Shown in pieces: positions 53,580-63,213 of a stretch of 64,000 bases of DNA. The notes under the pieces were generated by a model, which was given only the letters and a program-made list of their open reading frames with translations, did no database searches and had not been told where the DNA came from. Made by a program: the position numbers and the translations under genes. The stretch spans positions 41,133-105,132 of the forward strand of contig JACPZW010000066.1 of the NCBI GenBank assembly GCA_016195265.1. Reading direction: 5' to 3'. This stretch comes from Acidobacteriota bacterium (lineage in GTDB: Bacteria; Acidobacteriota; Vicinamibacteria; Vicinamibacterales; CAVVIG01). The number at the start of each line of letters is the position of its first letter. Position 1 is the stretch's first letter.

Positions 53580-54431
53580 CCAACCGACGTTCTGGCGACG
53601 ATCGTGGCCGCGACGCGGCGATTGATCGAGGTGCGTCGTGATCGCGAGCCGCTCGCCGCCCTGGCGGAGCGGGCGCAGGCGGCGCCCGAGCGGGGCGGAC
53701 GGTTCCGCGCGGCGGTGTCACGAGCCGATCGCGTCAACGTCATCGCCGAGTGCAAGCGGCGCTCGCCCTCGAAAGGCGTCCTGCGCGCCGACTACGACCC
53801 GGTCGCGATCGCGAAGCGATACGCCGAGGCCGGCGCGGCCGCGATCTCCGTGCTGACCGAGCCCAGCTTCTTCGATGGCGCGCTCGAACACTTGACGGCG
53901 GTCCGGGCGGCCGTGGACATCCCCCTTCTCCGCAAGGACTTCATCATCTCCGAGTATCAACTGCTCGAGGCCAAGGCGGCGGGCGCTGATGCCGTGCTGC
54001 TGATCGTCGCCGCGCTGCGACCGGTCGAGCTCAAGGTCCTGTACGACCACGCGACCAGGTTCGGACTGGACGTGCTCGTCGAGGTGCACGACGAGCACGA
54101 CCTGGCCATCGCCGTGGACGCTGGCGCGCAGATCATCGGTGTCAATAATCGCAATCTGCGGACGCTCGAGGTGAACGTGCACGCGTCTGACGGCGTGATC
54201 GCCGGGATACCGGCGGACACGATCGCCGTCAGCGAGAGCGGGCTCGCGACGGCGGATGATCTCATCCGGCTTCGCCGGTTGGGATACCGCGCCTTCCTCA
54301 TGGGCGAGCGCTTCATGACGGCGAGGGACCCTGGCGGCGAGCTGAAGCTGTTGCTCGCGGGTTGCGTAGACACCAAGGACACAACGGGGCACTCCGATGT
54401 TGGTAAAGATCTGCGGCATCACGCGCGCTGA
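53577..54431 (+). CDS. trpC: Indole-3-glycerol-phosphate synthase
   Basis: 284-residue TIM-barrel enzyme closing the indole ring. Catalytic motifs VIAECKRRSPSKGVL, ISVLTEPSFFDGAL, LLRKDFIISEYQLLEA, IGVNNRNLRTLEV and AVSESGLATADDL. ATG 53577 sits immediately after the heptad array; the alternative 53541 starts inside it. The last 34 bases overlap trpF, giving a non-homologous C-terminal tail. Confidence 0.95.
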   Translation: MPTDVLATIVAATRRLIEVRRDREPLAALAERAQAAPERGGRFRAAVSRADRVNVIAECKRRSPSKGVLRADYDPVAIAKRYAEAGAAAISVLTEPSFFDGALEHLTAVRAAVDIPLLRKDFIISEYQLLEAKAAGADAVLLIVAALRPVELKVLYDHATRFGLDVLVEVHDEHDLAIAVDAGAQIIGVNNRNLRTLEVNVHASDGVIAGIPADTIAVSESGLATADDLIRLRRLGYRAFLMGERFMTARDPGGELKLLLAGCVDTKDTTGHSDVGKDLRHHAR

Positions 54432-55026
54432 GGACGCCGAGGCCGCGGCGGAGGCCGGCGCGGCGGCCGTAGGCTTCATCTTCTGGCCCGGGAGTCCACG
54501 GTACGTGGATCCGTTTCGCGCGCGGGCGATTGCGGCGCGGCTGCCGCCGTTTGTGACGACGGTCGGCGTGTTCGTCAATCAGGCGGCGACGTACATTACT
54601 GATGTCGCGAGCCTTGTGCGGCTGGGGGCGGTGCAGCTGCACGGCGACGAAGCGCCGGAGGCCGCCGACGAGTTGCCGATGCCGGTGATCAAAGCGATGC
54701 CCGTCGGCGACGCGCGGCTTGCCGCCTGGCCGCCACGCACGACGATCCTTCTCGACGCGCACGATCCCGCGACACGGGGCGGGACAGGGCAGACGATTGA
54801 CTGGACGGCTGCGGCGGCCGTGGCCGCCGAGCGGCGGATTCTGTTGGCCGGCGGACTGACGCCGGACAACGTAGGAGAGGCGGTGGCGCGTGTGCGTCCG
54901 TTCGGCATCGACGTCTCGTCGGGCGTGGAACGCGCGCCCGGCATCAAGGATCCCGAGCGCATCCGCGCGCTGTTCGCGTCATTGAAGTCGACGAGAGCCC
55001 ACCGACAGCCGGAGGCATTCCGATGA
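54397..55026 (+). CDS. trpF: Phosphoribosylanthranilate isomerase
   Basis: 209 residues. Starts [15 protein letters not shown] with the catalytic cysteine; [34 protein letters not shown] with the catalytic Asp, and [10 protein letters not shown]. Overlaps trpC by 35 bases and trpB by 4 (ATGA). Confidence 0.96.
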   Translation: MLVKICGITRAEDAEAAAEAGAAAVGFIFWPGSPRYVDPFRARAIAARLPPFVTTVGVFVNQAATYITDVASLVRLGAVQLHGDEAPEAADELPMPVIKAMPVGDARLAAWPPRTTILLDAHDPATRGGTGQTIDWTAAAAVAAERRILLAGGLTPDNVGEAVARVRPFGIDVSSGVERAPGIKDPERIRALFASLKSTRAHRQPEAFR

Positions 55027-56216
55027 GACGTGACCCGGACACGCGCGGGTACTTCGGCGAGTTTGGCGGACGCTATGTCCCGGAGACGCTCGTCGAGCCG
55101 GTCGAGGAACTCGAGCGCGCGTACTTCGCGGTCCGTGAGGACGCGGCATTCGCGACCGAGCTGAACCGGCTGTTGAAGCACTACGTGGGCCGGCCGACAC
55201 CTGTCTACGAAGCGACACGGCTCGCCGCGGAAGCGGGCGGCGCGCGCATCTTTCTCAAGCGTGAAGACCTCACGCACACCGGCGCACACAAGATCAACAA
55301 CGCGCTCGGCCAGGCGCTGCTCGCCGCGCGCATGGGCAAACGACGGATCGTCGCCGAGACGGGTGCCGGGCAGCACGGCGTGGCCTCGGCGACCGCGTGC
55401 GCGCTGCTCGGCCTCGAGTGCCACGTGTACATGGGTGCGGAGGACATGGATCGTCAGGCGCTGAACGTGTTCCGCATGCGCCTGCTCGGCGCCGAAGTGC
55501 ATCGCGTCGACGCGGGAAGCCGGACGCTGAAGGACGCGATCAACGAGGCGATGCGCGACTGGGTGACCAACGTCGCCGGCACGTACTACCTGCTCGGCTC
55601 CGTGCTCGGCCCGCATCCGTACCCGCTGATGGTGCGGGAATTTCAGTCGGTCATCGGGCGCGAAGCGCGCGCGCAGTTCCTCGAGCTGGCCGGCCGGCTG
55701 CCGACGGCGATCGTCGCGTGTGTCGGCGGCGGCAGCAACGCCATGGGCATCTTCGACGCGTTCATCGAGGACCGCGGCGTCCGCCTGATCGGCGTGGAGG
55801 CCGGCGGCGAGCAGATCATCCGCGGCCGTCACGCCGCGCGGTTCGCCGGCGGGAGCGCGGGCGTGCTGCAGGGGACGCGCACGTTCATCCTGCAGGACGA
55901 TGACGGCAACATCGAATTGACGCATTCGATCTCGGCGGGGCTCGACTATGCCGCCGTCGGACCCGAGCATGCGTGGCTGCGCGCGCTCGGCCGGGCGGAA
56001 TACGCGCACGTCTCCGACGCGGAGGCGCTGGACGCGTTCCAGCGGCTGGCGCGGCTCGAAGGCATCCTGCCGGCGCTCGAGTCGGCGCACGCGATCGCGT
56101 ACGCCTCGCGACTGGCGCGCGAGCTTGGGCCGTCGGCCACACTACTCGTGAATCTGTCCGGGCGGGGTGACAAGGACGTGCAGAGCGTGGAGAAAGCCAT
56201 TGCCAAAGAACGTTAA
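55023..56216 (+). CDS. trpB: Tryptophan synthase beta chain
   Basis: 397 residues; PLP-dependent joining of indole and serine. [20 protein letters not shown] lysine in [36 protein letters not shown] and phosphate loop [11 protein letters not shown]. Canonical TrpB1 type. A 57-base gap with a 9-bp repeat array (56219-56243) separates it from trpA. Confidence 0.97.
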   Translation: MRRDPDTRGYFGEFGGRYVPETLVEPVEELERAYFAVREDAAFATELNRLLKHYVGRPTPVYEATRLAAEAGGARIFLKREDLTHTGAHKINNALGQALLAARMGKRRIVAETGAGQHGVASATACALLGLECHVYMGAEDMDRQALNVFRMRLLGAEVHRVDAGSRTLKDAINEAMRDWVTNVAGTYYLLGSVLGPHPYPLMVREFQSVIGREARAQFLELAGRLPTAIVACVGGGSNAMGIFDAFIEDRGVRLIGVEAGGEQIIRGRHAARFAGGSAGVLQGTRTFILQDDDGNIELTHSISAGLDYAAVGPEHAWLRALGRAEYAHVSDAEALDAFQRLARLEGILPALESAHAIAYASRLARELGPSATLLVNLSGRGDKDVQSVEKAIAKER

Positions 56217-56273
56217 CCACGCAGGACACGGAGGACACAGAGGGAGAAATCTCTGTGGGGACAACCGATCCTG

Positions 56274-57092
56274 ATGTCTCGACTTGCAGAGACGTTTCGC
56301 CGTATCAAGGCCGAGGGGCGGCCCGGGCTCGTGACGTACACGACCGCCGGCGATCCGGACCTCGCGCGGTCCGCCGCGATTCTCGAAGCGCTCGATCGTG
56401 CGGGTGCGGACGTGCTCGAAGTCGGCGTCCCGTTCTCGGATCCGCTCGCGGACGGCCCGGTGATTCAGCGCGCGGCCGAGCGGGCGCTGGCCGCCGGGAG
56501 CAGTCTGCGCGCGGCGCTGGCGCTCATCGGGCAGGTGCGCCCGAAGATTTCGGCGCCGGTTGTCCTTTTCAGCTACGCGAACCCGTTGCTTCGCATGGGC
56601 TTGGACGTCTTCGCGGCGGAATCGGCCCGTGCCGGCGTGGACGGCGTGCTGGCCCTGGATCTGCCGATAGAAGAGGCGGGCGGTTTTCGCGACACGCTGG
56701 CCGCCCGGGGCGTGGACACGATCTTCTTGCTGAGTCCGACGACCACGGAAGCACGAATCCGGAAAGCCGCGGAACTGGGATCGGGGTTCCTGTACGGCAT
56801 TTCGCGCCTCGGCGTGACGGGCGCCCGGGATCGAGTGGCGTCGGGCGCCGCAGATCTGGTGCGGAGGATCCGCGCGCACACGTCGTTGCCCATCGCGCTC
56901 GGCTTCGGGATCTCACGGCCCGAGCACGTCGCCGAGGTCGGCGTATATGCCGACGCGGCGGTGGTGGGAAGCGCGCTGGTTTCGGTCATCGCGGAGGCCG
57001 GCACAGCGCCCGATCTGGTCGATCGCGTCGAACAGTACGTTCGTTGGTTGCGGGGAGCCGCCGAAGGACGCACGCAGCATGCGCATGCTTGA
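56274..57092 (+). CDS. trpA: Tryptophan synthase alpha chain
   Basis: 272-residue TIM barrel splitting indole-3-glycerol phosphate. Catalytic Glu in DVLEVGVPFSDPLADGPVIQ, catalytic Asp in GVLALDLPIEEA, and ISRLGVTGARDRV and GFGISRPEHV. Pairs with TrpB. Its 3' end overlaps the chorismate mutase gene. Confidence 0.97.
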   Translation: MSRLAETFRRIKAEGRPGLVTYTTAGDPDLARSAAILEALDRAGADVLEVGVPFSDPLADGPVIQRAAERALAAGSSLRAALALIGQVRPKISAPVVLFSYANPLLRMGLDVFAAESARAGVDGVLALDLPIEEAGGFRDTLAARGVDTIFLLSPTTTEARIRKAAELGSGFLYGISRLGVTGARDRVASGAADLVRRIRAHTSLPIALGFGISRPEHVAEVGVYADAAVVGSALVSVIAEAGTAPDLVDRVEQYVRWLRGAAEGRTQHAHA

Positions 57093-57390
57093 CGATCTTC
57101 GAAGCGACATCGACCGCGTAGACGAGGTGCTCGTGCGCCTGTTGAACGAGCGCGCGCGCGTCGCCTGCGAGATCGGCGAGCTGAAGCGGCAGCTCGGCGT
57201 GGAGGTCTACCAGCCGGAGCGCGAGAAGCAGGTTCTCGCGCACGTGCGCGGCATCGCGGCGGAAGGGCCGCTCGGCGCGGACGCGATCGCGCGGCTCTTC
57301 GAGCGCATCATCGACGAAGCGCGGCGCCTCGAGCGCCGAGTGGTTCACGGCGAAGACAGAGGTCCGGACGGCGACGGCCGGCCGAAATGA
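57079..57390 (+). CDS. Chorismate mutase (AroQ type)
   Basis: About 103 residues, all helical: [40 protein letters not shown] and [15 protein letters not shown] match AroQ monofunctional mutases converting chorismate to prephenate. It overlaps trpA by 14 bases (or 8 if the second ATG at 57085 is used) and is coupled to the DAHP synthase gene by ATGA. It directs chorismate toward Phe/Tyr, balancing the Trp genes. Confidence 0.9.
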   Translation: MRMLDDLRSDIDRVDEVLVRLLNERARVACEIGELKRQLGVEVYQPEREKQVLAHVRGIAAEGPLGADAIARLFERIIDEARRLERRVVHGEDRGPDGDGRPK

Positions 57391-58466
57391 CATCGTATGC
57401 ATTGGAGGCGACAGAAGCCATGGTCGTAGTAATGGAAGAGCGGGCGACCGAAGCTCAGATCGAACAGGTGGTCGCGCGGCTTGTCGAGATGGGCATGGAC
57501 GTCCATCGGTCGACCGGTGTGACGCGCACCGTCCTGGGTGCCGTCGGGCAGGGACACGCGGACAAGGGGCTGATCGAAATGCTCGACGGCGTCCACGAGG
57601 TGGTCCGGATCTCGGAGCCGTACAAGCTGGCCAGCCGCACGTTCAAGCCGGAAGGGACCGTCGTCAACGTCGGCGACGTCCGGATCGGCGGAGACGAAGT
57701 GATCGTCATGGCCGGCCCGTGCTCGGCTGAGACGGAAGCGCAGGTGCGCGCGACGGCGTCGGCGGTACGCCGCGCCGGCGCGAAGATTCTGCGCGGCGGC
57801 GCGTTCAAGCCGCGCAGCTCGCCGTACAGCTTCCAGGGACTGGGAGAAGAGGGCCTCAAGCTCCTGCGCGACGCGGCCAACGCCGAGAACCTGAAACTCA
57901 TCACGGAAGTGATGGACATCAGCCAGATTGAAGTCATCGACAAGTACTGCGACATCTTCCAGCTCGGCGCGCGCAACATGCAGAACTTCACCCTGCTGCG
58001 CGAGCTCGGCCACGCGCGGAAGCCTGTGCTGATCAAGCGCGGCATCTCGGCGACGATCGAGGAATGGCTGCTGTCGTCCGAGTACGTGCTGAGCGGCGGC
58101 AACACCGACGTGATCCTCTGCGAGCGGGGCATCCGGACGTTCGAGACCGCGACGCGGAACACGTTCGACATCTCGGCGATTCCGGTCGTCAAGAAGCTGA
58201 GCCATCTGCCGATCGTCGCCGACCCGAGCCATGGCGCCGGGCGCCGCGACATGGTGGCGCCGATGGCGCGCGCCGCGGTGGCCGCGGGGGCGGACGGCCT
58301 CATCATCGAGGTGCACACCGACCCGGATCACGCGCTCAGCGACGGCGCGCAGTCGATGTTCCCGTCGCAATTCGACCGGTTGATGGCCGAGCTGCGCATC
58401 ATCGCGCCGGCGATCGGGCGCAGCATCTGTCTCGAGCCGGTCACCAGGCGGGGCTGGGGTTCGTGA
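57387..58466 (+). CDS. aroF: 3-deoxy-7-phosphoheptulonate synthase (AroG-Bs/TM0343 type)
   Basis: 359 residues; first step of the shikimate pathway. An N-terminal ferredoxin-like regulatory domain ([20 protein letters not shown] to about 85) precedes the TIM barrel with [50 protein letters not shown] and [16 protein letters not shown]. The N-terminal domain is used for Tyr/Phe feedback in related enzymes. ATG 57387 gives the ATGA coupling; an ATG at 57420 is an alternative. Confidence 0.95.
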   Translation: MTSYALEATEAMVVVMEERATEAQIEQVVARLVEMGMDVHRSTGVTRTVLGAVGQGHADKGLIEMLDGVHEVVRISEPYKLASRTFKPEGTVVNVGDVRIGGDEVIVMAGPCSAETEAQVRATASAVRRAGAKILRGGAFKPRSSPYSFQGLGEEGLKLLRDAANAENLKLITEVMDISQIEVIDKYCDIFQLGARNMQNFTLLRELGHARKPVLIKRGISATIEEWLLSSEYVLSGGNTDVILCERGIRTFETATRNTFDISAIPVVKKLSHLPIVADPSHGAGRRDMVAPMARAAVAAGADGLIIEVHTDPDHALSDGAQSMFPSQFDRLMAELRIIAPAIGRSICLEPVTRRGWGS

Positions 58467-58490
58467 GTCAGCCCTCAGCCCTTAGCCCTT
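58467..58490. repeat. 7-bp tandem array (CTCAGCC) upstream of tyrA
   Basis: GTCAGCC, CTCAGCC, CTTAGCC, CTTTT directly before the tyrA ATG; same unit as the arrays near 13272 and 18961. Confidence 0.6.
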
Positions 58491-58492
58491 TT

Positions 58493-59392
58493 ATGGAACT
58501 TCCCGTCATCGATCCCAGGCAGCTCGGCCGCCGCGAGCCGCAGCCCGTCATCTTCGACAAGATCGGCATCGTCGGGCTCGGGTTGATCGGCGGCTCGATC
58601 GCGCTCGCCGCGCGCCAGCTCTGGCCGACGGCGCTGGTCATCGGCGTGGACAACAAGGACGTGCTCGAAACGGCGATGCGGCTGCACGCGATCGACGTGG
58701 CCGCCGACGATCTTATCGTGCTGGCCGAAGCCGACGTCGTCATCCTCGCGGCGCCCGTGAAGCAGAACATCGCGCTGCTGGCGGAGCTCGACGAGAACGT
58801 CCGGCAGCCGGCCATCGTGACCGATACCAGCAGCACGAAGCGCGACATCCAGGCCGCGGCGCGGGATCTGCCTCCGCGGTTTACGTTCGTCGGCGGGCAT
58901 CCGCTGGCGGGCGCCGCGCGCGGCGGTCTGGAGCACGCGCAGGCGGACTTGTTCATGGGCCGGCCCTGGCTGATCACGTCCACAGGCGACCGGGCGAGTG
59001 CGGCCGCCGACAAGCTGTCCGCGTTCGTGCGCGCGCTCGGCGCGCGCCCACGCGCGATCGACGCGGATGCGCACGATCGTCTGGTCGCGTTTCTCAGCCA
59101 CCTGCCCCAGCTGACGGCGAGCGCGTTGATGCGGGTGGTCGGCGACGCGGTGGGCGCCGACGGCCTGACGCTCGCGGGGCGCGGGCTCGCGGACACGACG
59201 CGCCTGGCGTCGAGCCCGCCGGAGATCTGGAAGGACATTGCGGCGACGAACGCAGACGAGCTCGCGTCCGCGCTCGATGCGCTCATCGAACTGCTGCAGG
59301 AATTGCGCGCTGACCTGAAGGGCGGCGAGCGCCTGGCCGAAGTCTTTGAAGACGCGCGCCGATGGCGCGCGCGGCTGACGCCTGCCCCGTAG
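58493..59392 (+). CDS. tyrA: Prephenate dehydrogenase
   Basis: 299 residues. NAD-binding IGIVGLGLIGGSIALAARQL, DTSSTKRDIQAAARDL, FVGGHPLAGAARGGLEHA (catalytic His region) and HDRLVAFLSHLPQLTASALM are typical of TyrA. Last gene of the aromatic supra-operon. ATG 58493 was chosen; an in-frame extension upstream overlaps aroF and is not homologous. Confidence 0.93.
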   Translation: MELPVIDPRQLGRREPQPVIFDKIGIVGLGLIGGSIALAARQLWPTALVIGVDNKDVLETAMRLHAIDVAADDLIVLAEADVVILAAPVKQNIALLAELDENVRQPAIVTDTSSTKRDIQAAARDLPPRFTFVGGHPLAGAARGGLEHAQADLFMGRPWLITSTGDRASAAADKLSAFVRALGARPRAIDADAHDRLVAFLSHLPQLTASALMRVVGDAVGADGLTLAGRGLADTTRLASSPPEIWKDIAATNADELASALDALIELLQELRADLKGGERLAEVFEDARRWRARLTPAP

Positions 59393-59508
59393 GACGACGA
59401 CCCACGACTAACGAACAGACGACTATTTTGGTCGCTTGGCATCGCTCGTGCGTATGTCTGTGACGACCGTTGCCGCCTTCGCGCGGTCAGTCGTTTGGAG
59501 GCACGCCG

Positions 59509-60528
59509 TTGCAGAAACTGCCAACTTCACCTTCTGGGCCCCAGCAGAATTTGCCCGCGCCACGCTTGCTCGATCGGGTCCGCGCGGCCATTCGGACCCG
59601 CCACTACAGTCCTCGCACCGCGGAAGCCTACGTCAGCTGGATTCGGCGCTTCATCGTCTTTCACGGGAAGCGTCATCCGCGGGATCTCGGCGAGCCGGAG
59701 GTTTCGGCATTCGTGTCGCATCTGGCGGCCCGCGGGGTGAGCGCCTCGACGCAGAACCAAGCATTGAGCGCCGTCATCTTCCTGTACGAGGTGATTGTCG
59801 GCCAGCCGCTACCGTGGATGGATGGGATCGTACGGGCGCAGCGGCCGATTCGGCTGCCGGTGGTTCTGTCTCGCGAAGAAGTGTCGGCCCTGCTGTCGAA
59901 GCTGCACGGTACCGCGTGGCTGATGGCATCGGTAATGTACGGGGCCGGGCTGCGGCTGCTCGAATGCGTGGAGCTTCGGGTGAAGGACATCAATTTCGAT
60001 CGCCGGGAGCTGATCGTGAGAGATGGCAAGGGCGGCAAGGATCGCGTGACGATGCTGCCGGCTTCGATCGAGGAGCCGCTCGTCGAACATCTGAGGCGCG
60101 TCAAGACGCAGCATGACGCCGATCTGCGCGCAGGTCGCGGGACGGTGGCTCTGCCCGGGGCGCTCAGGCTGAAGTATCCCAACGCGGCGACCGAGTGGGC
60201 CTGGCAGTGGGTCTTTCGGGCGACGCGGTTCTATGTGGACTCGGAGACGGGCGAACGGCGGCGGCATCACCTGCACGAGTCCGTGTTGCAGCGTGCGGTG
60301 AAGGATGCCGTGCGCGCCGCCGGCATTGCGCGTCCGGCGACGTGTCACACGCTGAGGCACAGCTTCGCGACTCACCTGCTCGAGGCCGGCTACGACATCC
60401 GGACCATTCAGGAGCTGCTCGGGCACCGGGACGTGAGTACGACGATGATTTACACGCACGTGCTGAACCAGGGCGGGCGCGGGGTGCGGAGTCCGCTCGA
60501 CCAGCTCGGTCCAGGCCCTCGCCGGTGA
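59509..60528 (+). CDS. intI: Integron integrase
   Basis: 339-residue IntI-type tyrosine recombinase that moves gene cassettes between attC and attI. Catalytic residues R149 ([13 protein letters not shown]), H280 and R283 ([15 protein letters not shown]), H306 ([11 protein letters not shown]) and Y315 ([10 protein letters not shown]). The IntI-specific insertion is present as [19 protein letters not shown], and the C-terminus GVRSPLDQL is as in IntI1. TTG 59509 was chosen because GGAGG lies seven bases before it. Unlike classical integrons it is co-directional with the cassettes that follow. Confidence 0.93.
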   Translation: MQKLPTSPSGPQQNLPAPRLLDRVRAAIRTRHYSPRTAEAYVSWIRRFIVFHGKRHPRDLGEPEVSAFVSHLAARGVSASTQNQALSAVIFLYEVIVGQPLPWMDGIVRAQRPIRLPVVLSREEVSALLSKLHGTAWLMASVMYGAGLRLLECVELRVKDINFDRRELIVRDGKGGKDRVTMLPASIEEPLVEHLRRVKTQHDADLRAGRGTVALPGALRLKYPNAATEWAWQWVFRATRFYVDSETGERRRHHLHESVLQRAVKDAVRAAGIARPATCHTLRHSFATHLLEAGYDIRTIQELLGHRDVSTTMIYTHVLNQGGRGVRSPLDQLGPGPRR

Positions 60529-60756
60529 CCGCGCTATGCGACGAGCCTCGCACGTGCGGCCGCGCTACGCAGGGCTGTCTATCGTGGCCGGCCACTCCCG
60601 CCCGATCGGGGGCAAGCCATGGCGCGATGGGCAGTTCCGAAAGAATTGAACACCTGCGGGCGTTTCACTACACTGCAGCGACAGTCGGTCGCACGCTGTT
60701 ACCGAGTTGGCCCGACTTGTCGTTAGACGGCAAGGACTTCTGACAAGAGTGACTAC
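60529..60756 (+). other. attI: attI-like region between intI and the first cassette
   Basis: 228 bases with no convincing gene. The recombination core GTTAGAC (60722-60728) fits GTTRRRY, and no RYYYAAC element was found on its 5' side, as expected for attI rather than attC. The first cassette gene begins 29 bases after the core. Confidence 0.6.
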
Positions 60757-61629
60757 ATGAAATCCTCATCCATCACGATCGCGTTAATTGTGGCATTCAC
60801 GCTTTCTGACGCTTTAGTGCCGTCGGCTCGAGGGCAGGAACGCAAGCAGGCGCCCGTCACGACTCAGTGGGTTCTGGATGCAGTAGGGCCAACGGGAAGA
60901 AATGCCGTCAAGTCTCTCTACATGATCGTGTGCCCGAAGACGTCGATGAAGGGCTCCGGCTTTCTCGTCGATAACGGCGTTACGAACGAGCACGTGGTTC
61001 ACGGGTGCTCCGCGGCCGAGCTCTATGCCGATTCGTCGTTCGGAGAGCGAATCGCGTTCTCATCCGTCAGGGTCGACGCAGTGCGCGATCTTGCCGGGCT
61101 GTCGCCATTACCAGCAATTCCAGGCGGACTCGCGCTCGCACGAAACAGCAGCAGCTTCGAGGTCGGCACTGTCGTCCGAACATGGGGCTATCCGCTTGGC
61201 TACAATGGCCCGGCCCCGTTGCTGTCCGTCGGCTACTTGTCTGGCTTCAGCGCTTCTCCATCGGACAAGTCGAGAATCACCAAACACTTGATCGTCAACG
61301 CTGCGTTCAACTCAGGGAACTCTGGTGGGCCGCTGTTTGCGAAGGCCGAGAACGAAGTCGTAGGAGTCGTCGTCAGTAAGGCGCTCCCGATTTTCAGCCC
61401 TTTCGTGCAGTCCGCTGTGCAGGCCTTCGCCAACAATAGGTCAGGCGTTGTCTTTACCGGCACCGGCGCCGACGGTAAGCCGATCACGATGGTCGAGTCA
61501 CAGGTCGTTGCTGAAGTTGTCGGGTCCCTGCGCGACATGGCTCAAGTCATGATTGGTGAGGCCATTGCCGTCGAGGAAGTGGCGGCCTTCCTTGCTTACA
61601 AGTACCCGACGAGCCAACCCAAGAAATGA
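60757..61629 (+). CDS. Secreted trypsin-like serine protease (cassette 1)
   Basis: 290 residues with a signal peptide (residues 1-27). Catalytic triad candidates: His in FLVDNGVTNEHVVHGC, Asp in VDAVRDLAGL, Ser in NAAFNSGNSGGPLF. S1C/HtrA-like fold without a visible PDZ domain. Coding extends nearly to its attC site. The role in the host is unknown. Confidence 0.75.
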   Translation: MKSSSITIALIVAFTLSDALVPSARGQERKQAPVTTQWVLDAVGPTGRNAVKSLYMIVCPKTSMKGSGFLVDNGVTNEHVVHGCSAAELYADSSFGERIAFSSVRVDAVRDLAGLSPLPAIPGGLALARNSSSFEVGTVVRTWGYPLGYNGPAPLLSVGYLSGFSASPSDKSRITKHLIVNAAFNSGNSGGPLFAKAENEVVGVVVSKALPIFSPFVQSAVQAFANNRSGVVFTGTGADGKPITMVESQVVAEVVGSLRDMAQVMIGEAIAVEEVAAFLAYKYPTSQPKK

Positions 61630-61638
61630 AACGTTGCC

Positions 61639-61715
61639 GTCTAACACCGCATGCACCAGACGGCGCGCCATCCAAGAATCGTCCCGCGCGCCGCTGGTGA
61701 TGCGTAACGTTGGGC
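61639..61715 (+). repeat. attC: attC site 1
   Basis: R'' GTCTAAC (61639-61645) and R' GTTGGGC (61709-61715) enclose an imperfect inverted repeat (ACCGCATGCACCAG... with ...CTGGTGATGCGT). 77 bases. Confidence 0.88.
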
Positions 61716-61735
61716 AGACGAACGGATTTGGTGCG

Positions 61736-62644
61736 ATGGTTGATGAACCGGATTGGCTGAAGTACCAACGCGAGGTTCATAGTCAACTTGTCGAACTCTA
61801 TCCAGAGTCGCACATTCGCCACGATGTCAGGCTTCCTGGGAATCTCTCGAATGCGCAGCGACAAGTCGACGTGCTCGTTGAGGAAAGATTAGCGGGGCAG
61901 CGCCTGGTCACCGCCGTGGATGCCAAACACCACGGTCGGCCGATTGATGTCAAGGAAGTCGAATCGTTCCTGGGACTCCTGCGAGACGTCGGTGTTGATC
62001 GGGGGCTGATGGTGAGTGCCAAAGGCTACACTGCAGCCGCCATGACGCGAGCGTGGAGCGACGACGTCGATCTCGACCTCGACGTGCTGAGTCTGGCCGA
62101 GCTCAAACAGTGGCAAGGGGAGGCTGCCATCCCCTACGCCGGCCGGAACGGCATTGTTCTTTCGGCGCCACTGGGATGGATCATCGACGGCCAGCGTCGC
62201 CCGGGCACCTTGGCACGCCTCTACCGGCGAGGCTTGTCATTCGAGGGGGCCGTAGGGAATTGCGAGTTCATGTACGTCAACATTTGGGACAGGCGCGCTC
62301 CTGTCGACTCCCTCGAAGCCCTCTTGGACGAACAGGCGAGACAGCTCCGAGAAGTCTCGCCGGACGTCACGATCTCGGTTCGCGAGCTGGGTGGCGACAT
62401 TGGCTGGCGGGGATGTATCCGACGGGCCGACGTGCCCAGTTATCCAACCGCCGAACTCACCGGTCTCGTTGAATTTCCTGATGCGATCTTGATCGTGGTG
62501 CTCTTCACGCCGCTCGTGGGCGAGCGCAGGAACGTACGAAAGCTCGAGTACGTCCTGCGAAAAGCGCTTCCTATGTCTGTACGACATGCTGCCCAACAGG
62601 CGGCTGCACCCGACGGCCAATCTGCCACTGAAGGCCGCGGGTGA
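61736..62644 (+). CDS. Mrr-like restriction-endonuclease-fold protein (cassette 2)
   Basis: 302 residues. A PD-(D/E)xK-type core is visible: RQVDVLVEER followed by VTAVDAKHHGRPIDVKEVES, then GVDRGLMVSAKGYTAAAMTR, which is the usual Mrr-catalytic layout; the C-terminal half is unassigned. ATG 61736 lies just after the attC1 junction; the C-terminal residues are translated within attC2, a common sign of cassette genes. The function may be nucleic-acid cleavage or defence. Confidence 0.7.
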   Translation: MVDEPDWLKYQREVHSQLVELYPESHIRHDVRLPGNLSNAQRQVDVLVEERLAGQRLVTAVDAKHHGRPIDVKEVESFLGLLRDVGVDRGLMVSAKGYTAAAMTRAWSDDVDLDLDVLSLAELKQWQGEAAIPYAGRNGIVLSAPLGWIIDGQRRPGTLARLYRRGLSFEGAVGNCEFMYVNIWDRRAPVDSLEALLDEQARQLREVSPDVTISVRELGGDIGWRGCIRRADVPSYPTAELTGLVEFPDAILIVVLFTPLVGERRNVRKLEYVLRKALPMSVRHAAQQAAAPDGQSATEGRG

Positions 62645-62660
62645 GCCGCGAGCGTTGGGC
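62591..62660 (+). repeat. attC: attC site 2
   Basis: R'' GCCCAAC (62591-62597) and R' GTTGGGC (62654-62660) with a well-matched stem (GGCGGCTGCACCCGACGGCC facing GGCCGCGGGTGAGCCGC). 70 bases, overlapping the cassette 2 stop codon. Confidence 0.88.
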
Positions 62661-62720
62661 CGACGAAGGCCAATGACGGTAACCAAAAGCGAAATTGACG
62701 GCGTCGAAAACAAACGGCGC

Positions 62721-62726
62721 TACAAT
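62721..62726 (+). promoter_or_regulatory. -10 box inside cassette 3
   Basis: TACAAT nine bases before the ATG at 62736 and near an upstream TTGACG; spacing to the latter is too long for a standard promoter, but the -10/leaderless pattern matches other genes here. Would give the toxin-antitoxin cassette its own promoter. Confidence 0.45.
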
Positions 62727-62735
62727 CACCTTGAA

Positions 62736-62918
62736 ATGTCTGCCATAAATTCTCGCGACCGGATGATCGAGGCACTGCGGGAACTCCCCCCGGATGCGAC
62801 GGTTGACGATGCCATCGAGCGCCTGGTGTTTCTCGCCAAGATCGAGGCTGGACTTGCCGAGCTCGATCGAGGCGAAGGCATACCGCACGATGAGGCCAGG
62901 CGGCGGCTTGGCGTGTGA
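62736..62918 (+). CDS. Antitoxin (cassette 3)
   Basis: 60-residue helical protein: DRMIEALRELPPDATVDDAI then ERLVFLAKIEAGLAELDRGE, typical of small antitoxins paired with ParE/RelE toxins. It overlaps the toxin start (GTGA). An in-frame ATG at 62673 is an alternative start. Confidence 0.78.
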   Translation: MSAINSRDRMIEALRELPPDATVDDAIERLVFLAKIEAGLAELDRGEGIPHDEARRRLGV

Positions 62919-63199
62919 CGGAGCTGGTCTGGGCACCGCAGGCTCTTCGGGATCTTGAAGGCATCCGCGCGTACATCGCCCTCGATTCACCGCGGTATGC
63001 GGATTTGACCGTTCGGCGAGTCGTGGCGGCGGTGGAGCGCCTCAAGGCATTTCCGGAATCAGGTCGCATCGTACCCGAACGAAACGCTCCAGATATCCGC
63101 GAAGTCATTGTGGGCCGATACCGTGTCGTCTACCGGCGCAAGGCCGGAACCGTTGAGATTGCGACGGTGTTCCGCGGGTCGAAGCAGTTCACGATCTGA
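62915..63199 (+). CDS. ParE/RelE-family toxin (cassette 3)
   Basis: 94 residues: LVWAPQALRDLEGIRAYIAL, FPESGRIVPERNAPDIREVI and GRYRVVYRRKAGTVEIATVF match ParE/RelE toxins (gyrase or mRNA target not predictable). GTG start overlaps the antitoxin stop. Toxin-antitoxin cassettes are thought to stabilise long integron arrays. Confidence 0.85.
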   Translation: MTELVWAPQALRDLEGIRAYIALDSPRYADLTVRRVVAAVERLKAFPESGRIVPERNAPDIREVIVGRYRVVYRRKAGTVEIATVFRGSKQFTI

Positions 63200-63213
63200 C
63201 GAACACGACGACG

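Noticed and set aside
59393..59508. LexA-type operator upstream of intI
   Set aside because: No convincing LexA box was seen, so SOS control of this integrase is not supported by the sequence.
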